A stretch of 8,088 nucleotides of DNA, taken from Verrucomicrobiota bacterium (GTDB lineage: Bacteria > Verrucomicrobiota > Verrucomicrobiia > Verrucomicrobiales > DEV007). Under the pieces are notes generated by a model. It ran no database searches. It had not been told where the DNA came from and worked only from the letters and a program-made list of their open reading frames with translations. The DNA lies in the NCBI GenBank assembly GCA_020630835.1, contig JAHDIL010000002.1, forward strand, positions 7,042-15,129, read 5' to 3'. The position numbers were made by a program, and so were the translations under genes. Of the stretch, positions 1-6,260 are shown piece by piece. Position 1 is the stretch's first letter, and every line of letters begins with the position of its first letter.

Positions 1-1379
1 AGATTGGCGACAGCATAGGCATAGCTACTGTCAGCTAGGCCACGGTTTGAAAGAAATGCAGCATCGTCGTTCTGCCCGTTAAAACTACCTGGCGAAACGA
101 CACCACGGATATCAAACTGAGTCACGCCCTTCTTGTGCTGAATCGTCTCGCGATACCCAAGGCTAAACTGGAAAATCTCCGTGCGAGTCCCTGACAACTG
201 GGTGTTATTCGCATTAACAACATCAATGAACTCAAGATTATTCGCTGTCGACTTCCAATCGAAGCCGAGATCCATCTCGCGGCGACGATTATCAACGGTC
301 TTAAGCGGCACAACATAGCGACCACTCAACTGAGCGTTCTCGCCCTCCGAGTTGAGAAAGTTGCCACCAGCAACTGGGATGGGAGCCGATTCGATATCAA
401 CATAAGACGCAAGCAGAGTAAAGCTGTGGCGCCAAGGCAAGGCTTGAGTGAAGACGAGCGAATGAGCTTTCACGAACTCAAAATCGGTGTCGGTCGAGAG
501 TTGATAAGAAAGAGTCTTATCGTCTCCCAGGGCGTCCCCAAAATTAAAACCAAAGTTAAGCCGGTTGCGCCCCAAAAACTCAGTCCCGCTGTCCTCGAAT
601 CCAAGAGTAAAGCTATTCAGCTTATTTTGATAATTCTTAATTACGATATCAGTGGTGCCGAACTCGAAGCCCGGCGTGTAGACGAGATCGACTTTGCGAT
701 ACGGACTGCGATTGATCCAGGATAGATCCCTCAGGACCTCACTCGAACGAATCACTTCGCCCCTACGGACGCGCATCTGATTTTGAATGTATTCCTCCAC
801 GTCGGGATCGGCATTCTCCACACGAATCCGGGCAAGCTTAGACTCGATGACGACAAGCTGAATCACACCAGAGGTGATATCTTGCTCGGGAAGAAGAACA
901 TCAACAACAGGTCGGTCCCCTTTGCGATAGGCTTTGATCACATCTTTGACCATCACATCAAGGGATGCCAAAGAAACAGGCTTTCCGATATAGCTCTGAA
1001 GTGTGAGGCCAACAGTTTCAGGCATATCATCGAAGTCATGCCAAACTCCCTCAACGCCAGGCCAGCCGTCGTTGCGAACATCACCAGGACGGCCGACAAG
1101 AACTACACCCAGCAATTGATTCACCAGATACTCCTGGCTCTGGGAAGAAGGTTGCCCGAGATGATAACGCCCTGTCTTATCCACCTTCATGGGGCCTACG
1201 CCTCCGCCACTGTTAAGGACAGAGGTGGTCCGATTGACGCGCGAGCGAGTGCTCGGAGCCAGTTCATTCACGAGGATCTCAGTGCCATACTGATCGACAA
1301 TGGTCTCTTGGCACTCCCCAGTGGCAGGAACGATCGATAAAACGGCCGCGAGGCCTAGGGCGTGGAAAAAGCGATTCAT
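1..1379 (-). CDS. TpsB-type outer-membrane transporter (FhaC/ShlB family), C-terminus cut by window edge
   Basis: The minus-strand frame is open from an ATG at 1379 to the window edge (459 codons), with an in-frame stop a few codons upstream, so this ATG is the only possible ATG start. Residues 1 to about 21 form a signal peptide (MNRFF, then a hydrophobic core to about residue 19). After a linker (about 25-84) comes a POTRA_2-like region (about 85-180) with the typical KAYRKGDRPVVDVLLPEQ stretch at 150-166. A second POTRA-like segment spans about 180-248, and from about 253 there are alternating amphipathic strands with glycine and aromatic residues (FTLGFEDSG, NRLNFGFNFGD, HSLVFTQALPW) typical of the ShlB/FhaC barrel. 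Known role of the family: it sits in the outer membrane and exports a large TpsA partner (adhesin or hemolysin). The last barrel strands lie off the left edge, so the partner gene, if adjacent, is not visible. The family call is firm; the cargo is unknown. Confidence 0.85.
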   Translation of the reverse strand, partial: MNRFFHALGLAAVLSIVPATGECQETIVDQYGTEILVNELAPSTRSRVNRTTSVLNSGGGVGPMKVDKTGRYHLGQPSSQSQEYLVNQLLGVVLVGRPGDVRNDGWPGVEGVWHDFDDMPETVGLTLQSYIGKPVSLASLDVMVKDVIKAYRKGDRPVVDVLLPEQDITSGVIQLVVIESKLARIRVENADPDVEEYIQNQMRVRRGEVIRSSEVLRDLSWINRSPYRKVDLVYTPGFEFGTTDIVIKNYQNKLNSFTLGFEDSGTEFLGRNRLNFGFNFGDALGDDKTLSYQLSTDTDFEFVKAHSLVFTQALPWRHSFTLLASYVDIESAPIPVAGGNFLNSEGENAQLSGRYVVPLKTVDNRRREMDLGFDWKSTANNLEFIDVVNANNTQLSGTRTEIFQFSLGYRETIQHKKGVTQFDIRGVVSPGSFNGQNDDAAFLSNRGLADSSYAYAVAN

Positions 1380-1536
1380 GAATGAAAGACGTAACTCTAC
1401 TAGTTAATGATTGAATTAACACAAGTTAAACAACGGGAAAAGGGTTTTTTCCAAAAAGATTCAGCTTTTCTCAATTTCGTGAATCGTTCTTAGATTTTGA
1501 ATTTCTGAACTTTAGCGACATCTTTCGGTATCATCC
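1380..1536. promoter_or_regulatory. Divergent spacer between the TpsB-like gene and tatD
   Basis: These 157 bp lie between two genes that start outward, so they must hold promoters for both. The stretch is AT-rich compared with the flanking genes. It contains the palindrome annotated separately and a short GGAAAA-N5-TTTTCC hairpin at 1436-1452. I could not pick a convincing -35/-10 pair for either gene. Neither start codon has a Shine-Dalgarno-like sequence at the usual distance. Confidence 0.6.
1403..1420. repeat. Perfect inverted repeat GTTAAT-N6-ATTAAC
   Basis: GTTAAT at 1403-1408 and ATTAAC at 1415-1420 are exact inverted repeats around a 6-base spacer. A third near copy, GTTAAA, follows at 1425-1430. 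The palindrome lies 23 bp upstream of the TpsB-like start codon, where an operator would sit. The spacing fits a dimeric regulator, but in AT-rich DNA a 6-bp half-site can arise by chance, so an operator role is only inference. Confidence 0.3.
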
Positions 1537-2328
1537 ATGGACCTTATAGATACCCACGCCCACCTAGCATCGAGCCGACTGATTCCCGATCTTCCCAGTA
1601 TCTTGGATGAGGCTCAAGAATGCGGGGTTGGCACGATCGTTAGCATTTCGTGCGACCTAGAGGATTGCACTACCAACCGGGAGCTGTCGGAGAACTACAA
1701 AGGCGTCTTTGCGACAGCCGGGATCCACCCCTGCTATGTTCATGAATTCGACGAAGGAACGGGCTACAGTCTGCTAGAGGCGCACATACAAAGCGGTGCT
1801 TTCGTGGCTGTCGGAGAAATTGGACTAGACTATTTTCATCCGCCCGCTGATGGCTCATCCCTTGACGACTGGAAACAGCTTCAGAAGCGTGTTTTCCGAA
1901 GACAGCTGGAGATTGCCGATGCCTTGGCCTACCCGGTCATCATTCACCAGAGGAACAGCTTCGACGATACCCTTGAGATGCTGCAGGATTTCCCTGACGT
2001 CAGAGCGGTGCTTCACTGCTTTAGCGAAGGCCCTGAGGAGGCGAAACGTGCTCTCGAACTAGGATGCTACCTATCTTTCACCGGGAACTGCACCTTCAAA
2101 AGTGCTGAGCCGATTCGCGAGAGTATAAGCATCTGCCCCCGAGATCGCGTCATGGTTGAGACAGACAGCCCTTTCCTAGCGCCCGTCCCCTATCGAGGAA
2201 AGCGAAACACGCCAGCTTATGTAGTCAAGGTGGCCGAGCAGATAGGAGCCTGCTGGAGGAGCGATATCGAGGCGGTTGCTATCGCGACAAGCGAAAACGC
2301 AAGACGCTTCTTTCGAGGGCTCTCCTAG
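1537..2328 (+). CDS. tatD: TatD-family metal-dependent hydrolase (DNase-like)
   Basis: A 263-residue TIM-barrel amidohydrolase-type protein, the usual TatD length. All the expected metal and active-site residues are visible: HAH at 7-9 (DTHAHL), GIHP with H64, E94 in the GEIGLDY motif, H137 in PVIIHQR, H160 in LHCFSEG, and D210 in the ETDSP motif followed by YRGKRN. The ATG at 1537 places the DTHAH motif right at the N-terminus, as is normal in the family. Family members are cytoplasmic, with 3'-5' exonuclease or DNase activity and proposed roles in DNA repair or quality control; the substrate here cannot be read from sequence. There is no Shine-Dalgarno site upstream. The gene stands alone on its strand, divergent from the TpsB-like gene and convergent with fabF, 2 bp away. 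The symbol is used in the broad family sense; it could equally be a YcfH-type paralog. Confidence 0.9.
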   Translation: MDLIDTHAHLASSRLIPDLPSILDEAQECGVGTIVSISCDLEDCTTNRELSENYKGVFATAGIHPCYVHEFDEGTGYSLLEAHIQSGAFVAVGEIGLDYFHPPADGSSLDDWKQLQKRVFRRQLEIADALAYPVIIHQRNSFDDTLEMLQDFPDVRAVLHCFSEGPEEAKRALELGCYLSFTGNCTFKSAEPIRESISICPRDRVMVETDSPFLAPVPYRGKRNTPAYVVKVAEQIGACWRSDIEAVAIATSENARRFFRGLS

Positions 2329-2330
2329 AA

Positions 2331-3578
2331 CTATCCCTCAAACCGCTCAACCAGGATTGAAGCATTATGACCACCGAATCCGAACGAGTTGGTCAGGGCT
2401 CGTTTTACGGAACTCTCTCGAGCCTGGTTCGGCACATAGTCGAGCTGACATTTTTCGTCCTGATCCTCTAGATTGATCGTCGGAGCGATGACGCCTGTGT
2501 TGAGCGTCTGCACGCAGGCTGCCAGCTCGACCCCACCGGCCGCCCCAAGAAGGTGTCCGGTCATTGATTTAGTCGAGCTTACAGCAAGACCATCCGTGGC
2601 ATACGCGCCAAAGACTTTCTGAATAGCGACAGACTCGCAAACATCCCCCATAGGAGTAGACGTCCCGTGCGCATTTACATAGTCTACCTCGTCTGCCGCT
2701 ATACCAGCATGCCTGATGGCCATTTCCATGCAGCGCTTGGCCCCATCTCCCTCCGGATGAGGTGAGGTCAGGTGGTGAGCATCGGCGGAAAGTCCATACC
2801 CCGTAATCTCTGCCAGGATAGTAGCACCACGCTTTTTCGCGTGCTCGAGTTCTTCCAGAACAACACAGCCAGCACCCTCGCCCATGACGAAGCCATCACG
2901 GCCAGTATCAAAGGGTCGTGAGGCACGTTCTGGCTCATCATTCCGCGTGCTCAAAGCCTTCATGTTTCCAAAACCCGCCAAGCCCATCGAGCAAATAGTC
3001 GATTCGGATCCACCGGCAACAAAAGCGTCAGCGTCCCCAAACTTGATCATTCTCCAGGCCTCCCCGATGCTATGCGTTGCGGTCGCGCAAGCGGTAACGA
3101 TGCACATATTCGGCCCGCGCAGGTCATACTCCATAGATACCATGCCACTGGAGATATTGGCGATCATCATGGGGATGGTAAAGGGAGAGACGCGAGACGG
3201 AGACTTCTCCAGAAGATTCCGATGCTGCGTCTCCAAGGTCCCAAGGCCACCGATACCACTACCCACCATGCAACCGAAGCGATCCTTATCAACAGAGTCG
3301 AGATCAACACCCGAGTTTTCAATCGCCTGCTGAGAGGCCGCCATCGCGAGCTGCGCAAAACGGTCGGCGCGGCGGGCATCTTTCGGATTACTAAAGAACG
3401 GGGCAGGATCGAAATCATCCACTTCGGCAGCGATCTTACAGGCAAAATCCTGTAGCGATTCATCCTTGATCCGAGCGACACCAGACTTCCCGGCAATGAG
3501 ATTGTCCCAGAAGGTCTGAACATCATTTCCGATGGGAGAAATAACACCCATCCCCGTAATAACGACTCGGCGATCCAT
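2331..3578 (-). CDS. fabF: 3-oxoacyl-[acyl-carrier-protein] synthase II
   Basis: A beta-ketoacyl-ACP synthase that condenses malonyl-ACP with acyl-ACP in cytoplasmic type II fatty-acid elongation. From the ATG at 3578 (MDRRVVITGMG) the protein is 415 residues, close to the family norm of about 413. The Cys-His-His triad is intact: C164 in TACATATHS, H304 in NAHGTSTPMGD, H342 in the SMTGHLLGAAGG motif, with the conserved lysine K337 just before it. The C-terminal NSFGFGGHNAS motif is present. The longer frame starting at 3605 adds nine residues (MLSKATLRY) with no family support and no better ribosome site, so the 3578 start is preferred. acpP, often the upstream neighbour of fabF, is absent here; a small zinc-ribbon membrane protein lies 120 bp upstream on the same strand instead. 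No terminator is visible in the 2 bp before the convergent tatD stop. Confidence 0.96.
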   Translation of the reverse strand: MDRRVVITGMGVISPIGNDVQTFWDNLIAGKSGVARIKDESLQDFACKIAAEVDDFDPAPFFSNPKDARRADRFAQLAMAASQQAIENSGVDLDSVDKDRFGCMVGSGIGGLGTLETQHRNLLEKSPSRVSPFTIPMMIANISSGMVSMEYDLRGPNMCIVTACATATHSIGEAWRMIKFGDADAFVAGGSESTICSMGLAGFGNMKALSTRNDEPERASRPFDTGRDGFVMGEGAGCVVLEELEHAKKRGATILAEITGYGLSADAHHLTSPHPEGDGAKRCMEMAIRHAGIAADEVDYVNAHGTSTPMGDVCESVAIQKVFGAYATDGLAVSSTKSMTGHLLGAAGGVELAACVQTLNTGVIAPTINLEDQDEKCQLDYVPNQARESSVKRALTNSFGFGGHNASILVERFEG

Positions 3579-3698
3579 ATAGCGTAAAGTTGCCTTACTC
3601 AGCATGGATCACACAGGTTTGCAAACGCTTTCCGATGAGCAAAATGCCCTGCTCGCAAACCATCGTGATTTAAGCAAAACGCCCGCTTCTTCCGTCGT

Positions 3699-3938
3699 TT
3701 AGATTTCGAGGATTTTGGTTCGCTCGTTGAGAGCACCGCAGCGCGGGCATTCCACGAGTTCCTCGCCCGTATCATCCTCAAAAACATGGTCACAGATCAC
3801 ACAGATGACATAATTACGGCGCGCCCGGCGCTCTCGCTGGCGACGACGCCATTCCGCATAGGCCATGCTAAGAAATACCACGGTAAGAATGCCCGCAAGA
3901 TAAAGAACGATCAGTCCATCTAGTGATATTTTGAACAT
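3699..3938 (-). CDS. Small membrane-anchored zinc-ribbon protein, function unknown
   Basis: From the ATG at 3938 this is a 79-residue protein: one hydrophobic segment (about residues 9-28), a very basic stretch (WRRRQRERRARR, 30-41), then a CxxC-x14-CxxC zinc-ribbon or rubredoxin-like knuckle (C46, C49, C64, C67) in an acidic C-terminal domain. The positive-inside rule predicts the zinc-ribbon domain in the cytoplasm. A TTG at 3959 in the same frame would add seven residues; ATG is preferred, but neither has a strong ribosome site at ideal spacing. It lies 120 bp upstream of fabF on the same strand and may be cotranscribed with it. I do not recognise a named family. The four ordered cysteines and the membrane anchor make it very likely a real gene and not a shadow frame. 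Binding of zinc or iron is inferred from the cysteines only. Confidence 0.8.
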   Translation of the reverse strand: MFKISLDGLIVLYLAGILTVVFLSMAYAEWRRRQRERRARRNYVICVICDHVFEDDTGEELVECPRCGALNERTKILEI

Positions 3939-3966
3939 AGCAACAACTTGCCCTGCCAAAAATGGC

Positions 3967-3990
3967 TAGCTTCGCTACCCTACGGAGCTA
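3967..3990 (-). repeat. Imperfect hairpin in the leader of the zinc-ribbon gene
   Basis: TAGCTTCG (3967-3974) and CGGAGCTA (3983-3990) pair over 8 bp with one wobble around an 8-base loop. It lies about 28 bp upstream of the zinc-ribbon ATG, in the divergent spacer 3939-4112. No T-run follows on either strand, so it is not a classic terminator. It could be a leader structure, an operator, or chance. Confidence 0.25.
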
Positions 3991-4074
3991 AGCTGACTCT
4001 TCAAGTAAGACCTAGCAGTTGAGGCGACCCGGTCTCTTGACGCAATTACGGTGCGGAGCCGGCCAACTATTCTG

Positions 4075-4103
4075 TTGCCAAAAGTGACACGCCGCATTCT
4101 TAT
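4075..4103 (+). promoter_or_regulatory. Candidate sigma-70-like promoter of the sulfatase gene
   Basis: TTGCCA (4075-4080, five of six matches to TTGACA) is followed after exactly 17 bases by TCTTAT (4098-4103, four of six matches to TATAAT). The predicted transcript start is near 4110, only about 3 bases before the ATG at 4113, so the message would be nearly leaderless. No Shine-Dalgarno sequence precedes the ATG, which is consistent. This is a pattern match only; another promoter further upstream in the spacer is possible. Confidence 0.3.
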
Positions 4104-4112
4104 TTCGACATC

Positions 4113-5723
4113 ATGAAAATTCGATCCCTTCTATATGCATTAGCCGCTGGCATACTCTGTAGTAGTTACGCCGAAGATCGCCCGAACATTCTATTCATCT
4201 TTACCGATGACCACGCCCCGAACGCAATCGGCGCTTACGATGGGTGGCTGAAGTCCATCAACCCCACCCCCAACATCGACAAACTGGCTGCTGAGGGCAT
4301 CACATTCCTGAACAGCTACTGCACAAACTCCATTTGTGGCCCTAGCCGTGCGGTCATTCAATCCGGCAAGTTCTCACACAAAAACGGCTTTCGGCAGAAC
4401 GGCGAAACTTTCAACTGGGATCAACAAACCTTTCCTAAATTGCTACAGGCAGCCGGCTATCAGACGGCTATGTATGGGAAAACCCACCTCAAAGGGAAAC
4501 CCCAAGGCTACAATGACTGGGCCGTGCTACCGGGCCAAGGTCTTTACTACAATCCCGATTTCATCACTGCTGAGGGCACGATCACCATTGAGGGGCACTG
4601 CACAGACATCGTCACCAACATGGCCATTGATTGGCTGAAGAAAGGTCGCAAAGACGAGCAACCTTTCATGCTTATGGTCCAGCACAAAGCACCTCATCGA
4701 AATTGGATGCCCGCTGAACGACACCTAACTCTATACGATGATATCGAAATGCCTGAGCCTCCCACCCTGTTCGATAAGTGGGAAGACAACGCCTCTGGTG
4801 CACGCAACCAGATGATGGAGATCGATCGCCATATGCACCTGAGCTTTGATCTGTTTGTTGACCTAACTCCTGATTTCGATGCACCCAAAACCGTTGGTGT
4901 CGACAGGTCAGCCTACATTAACATGAAGCGCATGACCGAGCCGCAGCTAAAGGCTTGGTATGATGCCTACAAACCAAAAAATGAGGCCTTTCACGCGGCA
5001 AACTTATCGGGCAAAGAGCTCATTCGCTGGAAGTATCAGCGCTATCTCAAAAACTATTTGCGCTGCATCAAGGGCGTCGATGAGAGCGTAGGTCAACTGC
5101 GAGACACGCTGGAAGAATTAGGCCTGGATGAAAATACTATCGTTATTTACTCATCGGACCAGGGCTTCTATCTTGGAGATCATGGATGGTATGACAAGCG
5201 CTGGATGTATGAGGAATCATTCATGATGCCCTTCATCGCCTCTTGGCCAGGGCATAGCAAACCAGGCTCCAAGAGCACAGCCCTTATCCAGAACATTGAC
5301 TACGCTCAAACATTCCTAGATCTCGCCCAAACAGAACTCCCCGCAGACATGCAGGGCAAGAGCTTGGTGCCACTCCTCAAAGGGGAAGCCGACGATGAGG
5401 ATTTCCGGGATGCTCTCTATTATCACTACTATGAGTATCCGCAGGAGGTAGGTAAGTTCCGCGCACATATGGTGCCCCGCCACAATGGAGTCCGCACCGA
5501 TCGCTACAAACTCATAAATTTCTACCAGTTCGGTGAGTGGGAGATGTATGACCTGCAGGAGGACCCTGATGAACTGTCCAACATCTACGAGTCTGCTGAC
5601 CCGCAACTTAAAATGGAGCTAAAAGAAAAGCTAAAAGAGCTGGTTGCGAAATATGAGGACGATAGCGATTTCTCAGAGTTCCCTGCTGAAATACAAAAGG
5701 GGTTCTGGCCAAACGACCGCTGA
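4113..5723 (+). CDS. Secreted type I (formylglycine-dependent) sulfatase
   Basis: A 536-residue alkaline-phosphatase-fold sulfatase. Residues 1-20 are a Sec signal peptide with a likely cut after SYA, so it should act in the periplasm or outside the cell. The sulfatase signature C75-G-P-S-R79 supplies the cysteine that is converted to formylglycine. Metal-site residues are visible as D32-D33 (FTDDHA) and D349-Q350 (SSDQGFYLGDHGW); K123/H125 (YGKTHLKG), H191 and K362 (DKRWMYEES) match catalytic or sulfate-binding positions of the family. The C-terminal part (about 430-492, ending GVRTDRYKLI and EWEMYDLQEDPDELSN) is the DUF4976-type subdomain. Family members remove sulfate esters from glycans. 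The pattern resembles SulfAtlas S1_11-like enzymes, but the subfamily and substrate are not provable here. No maturase, transporter or glycosidase gene is adjacent. The gene ends with tandem stops (TGA TAA) and a strong terminator. Confidence 0.93.
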   Translation: MKIRSLLYALAAGILCSSYAEDRPNILFIFTDDHAPNAIGAYDGWLKSINPTPNIDKLAAEGITFLNSYCTNSICGPSRAVIQSGKFSHKNGFRQNGETFNWDQQTFPKLLQAAGYQTAMYGKTHLKGKPQGYNDWAVLPGQGLYYNPDFITAEGTITIEGHCTDIVTNMAIDWLKKGRKDEQPFMLMVQHKAPHRNWMPAERHLTLYDDIEMPEPPTLFDKWEDNASGARNQMMEIDRHMHLSFDLFVDLTPDFDAPKTVGVDRSAYINMKRMTEPQLKAWYDAYKPKNEAFHAANLSGKELIRWKYQRYLKNYLRCIKGVDESVGQLRDTLEELGLDENTIVIYSSDQGFYLGDHGWYDKRWMYEESFMMPFIASWPGHSKPGSKSTALIQNIDYAQTFLDLAQTELPADMQGKSLVPLLKGEADDEDFRDALYYHYYEYPQEVGKFRAHMVPRHNGVRTDRYKLINFYQFGEWEMYDLQEDPDELSNIYESADPQLKMELKEKLKELVAKYEDDSDFSEFPAEIQKGFWPNDR

Positions 5724-5744
5724 TAAAGCCAGAAACTGGACCGC

Positions 5745-5785
5745 AAAAAAAGCCGATCTGCGAGTCATCGCGCATCGGCTTTTTT
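5745..5785. terminator. Bidirectional intrinsic terminator between the sulfatase gene and phhB
   Basis: A run of seven A (5745-5751), then GCCGAT (5752-5757), pairs with ATCGGC (5774-5779) and a run of six T (5780-5785). An inner GCG/CGC stem (5760-5762 with 5769-5771) extends the hairpin past one mismatch and a wobble to a 6-base loop. The U-run forms on either strand, so it can end the sulfatase message (stop at 5723) and the convergent phhB message (stop at 5826). Confidence 0.85.
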
Positions 5786-5825
5786 GGGGCTCTTTAAAAG
5801 GATCCGAGGGAAGGGCTATATCCCT

Positions 5826-6110
5826 CTAATCAGAAAGAGTATCGATCTTCTCCGCAAGGTCGAAGTCAGCGTCCGTGAGCCCACCTGCATCATGGGTAGT
5901 CAAACGCACGATCACATTGTGGTAGTTGATGGTCATCTCCGGATGATGCTCCGACTCCTCCGCGATATCAGCGACTCCATTGAGAAAATCGACTCCCTGG
6001 CTGAAGTCATCGAATTCAAAGAGACGTGAGATTTCTTCTCCCTCGTGATCCCACTCAGGGATGCGCTTGAGGAGTTTCTCGACTTCGCTGGGTTCGATGA
6101 GTTCTGGCAT
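5826..6110 (-). CDS. phhB: Pterin-4a-carbinolamine dehydratase (PCD/DCoH family)
   Basis: A 94-residue protein of the usual PCD length. The family signature is present: EESEHHPEM with H55, H56 and P57, then INYHNV with Y63, a later histidine H73 (LTTHDAGGLT), and D82 at the expected spacing. The family dehydrates 4a-hydroxytetrahydrobiopterin formed by aromatic amino acid hydroxylases; some bacterial members are linked to molybdopterin metabolism instead. The ATG at 6110 is chosen because AGGA lies 6 bases upstream, the best ribosome site in the window, and because a candidate promoter would start transcription near 6129. The in-frame extension to 6158 adds 16 residues lacking family similarity and would begin upstream of that transcript start. 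No hydroxylase gene is visible nearby, so its partner enzyme is unknown. It lies downstream of ilvN but is separated from it by terminator-like hairpins. Confidence 0.92.
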   Translation of the reverse strand: MPELIEPSEVEKLLKRIPEWDHEGEEISRLFEFDDFSQGVDFLNGVADIAEESEHHPEMTINYHNVIVRLTTHDAGGLTDADFDLAEKIDTLSD

Positions 6111-6116
6111 AATAAT

Positions 6117-6120
6117 TCCT
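6117..6120 (-). promoter_or_regulatory. Shine-Dalgarno site of phhB
   Basis: On the minus strand AGGA sits 6 bases before the ATG at 6110, which fixes that start over the longer in-frame option at 6158. It is the only well-spaced Shine-Dalgarno motif I find at any gene start in this window. Confidence 0.65.
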
Positions 6121-6135
6121 GTCTTAAGTTCCGCT

Positions 6136-6165
6136 TTTACAAGCCCCATGCCCGACAAAGCGCAA
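6136..6165 (-). promoter_or_regulatory. Candidate promoter of phhB
   Basis: On the minus strand TTGCGC (6165-6160) and TGTAAA (6141-6136) are 18 bases apart, each matching four of six consensus positions. The predicted start near 6129 leaves a leader of about 19 bases that contains the AGGA ribosome site. The match is modest; position and spacing support it more than the hexamers do. Confidence 0.3.
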
Positions 6166-6215
6166 GCCAGAATTTCGCTTTTTTAAGATACGTAAAGCAT
6201 TTTGCACCTCTACAC

Positions 6216-6234
6216 AAAAAAACCGGAGCTCCGG
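6216..6234 (-). terminator. Probable terminator of the ilvBN operon
   Basis: Read on the minus strand, the perfect 12-bp palindrome CCGGAGCTCCGG (6234-6223) is followed at once by seven T (6222-6216). As a hairpin it gives a short GC stem with an AGCT loop. It lies about 55 bp after the ilvN stop codon and upstream of phhB, so it would separate the two transcription units. The stem is short, so efficiency is uncertain. Confidence 0.5.
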
Positions 6235-6260
6235 CGGAGAGCTACGGCTATGCGACTGCC

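Noticed and set aside
426..725. 99-codon plus-strand open frame
   Set aside because: Also antisense to the TpsB-like gene, with no motif or ribosome site.
783..1340. 185-codon plus-strand open frame
   Set aside because: It lies antisense to the TpsB-like gene, which has a signal peptide and clear family motifs; the plus-strand product shows no recognisable domain.
2884..3333. 149-codon plus-strand frame inside fabF
   Set aside because: It is the complement of a highly conserved fabF segment; the product is low in recognisable structure.
3599..3793. 64-codon minus-strand frame overlapping the zinc-ribbon gene
   Set aside because: It is a shifted frame of the zinc-ribbon coding region running into the spacer; the zinc-ribbon frame has ordered cysteines and a membrane helix, and this one has neither.
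4113..4163. Lipoprotein signal at C16 of the sulfatase
   Set aside because: The residues before C16 (GIL) do not fit a lipobox; a signal peptidase I site after SYA fits better.
6111..6158. Upstream extension of phhB to an in-frame start at 6158
   Set aside because: The AGGA ribosome site and family length favour the ATG at 6110; the extension overlaps the candidate promoter.
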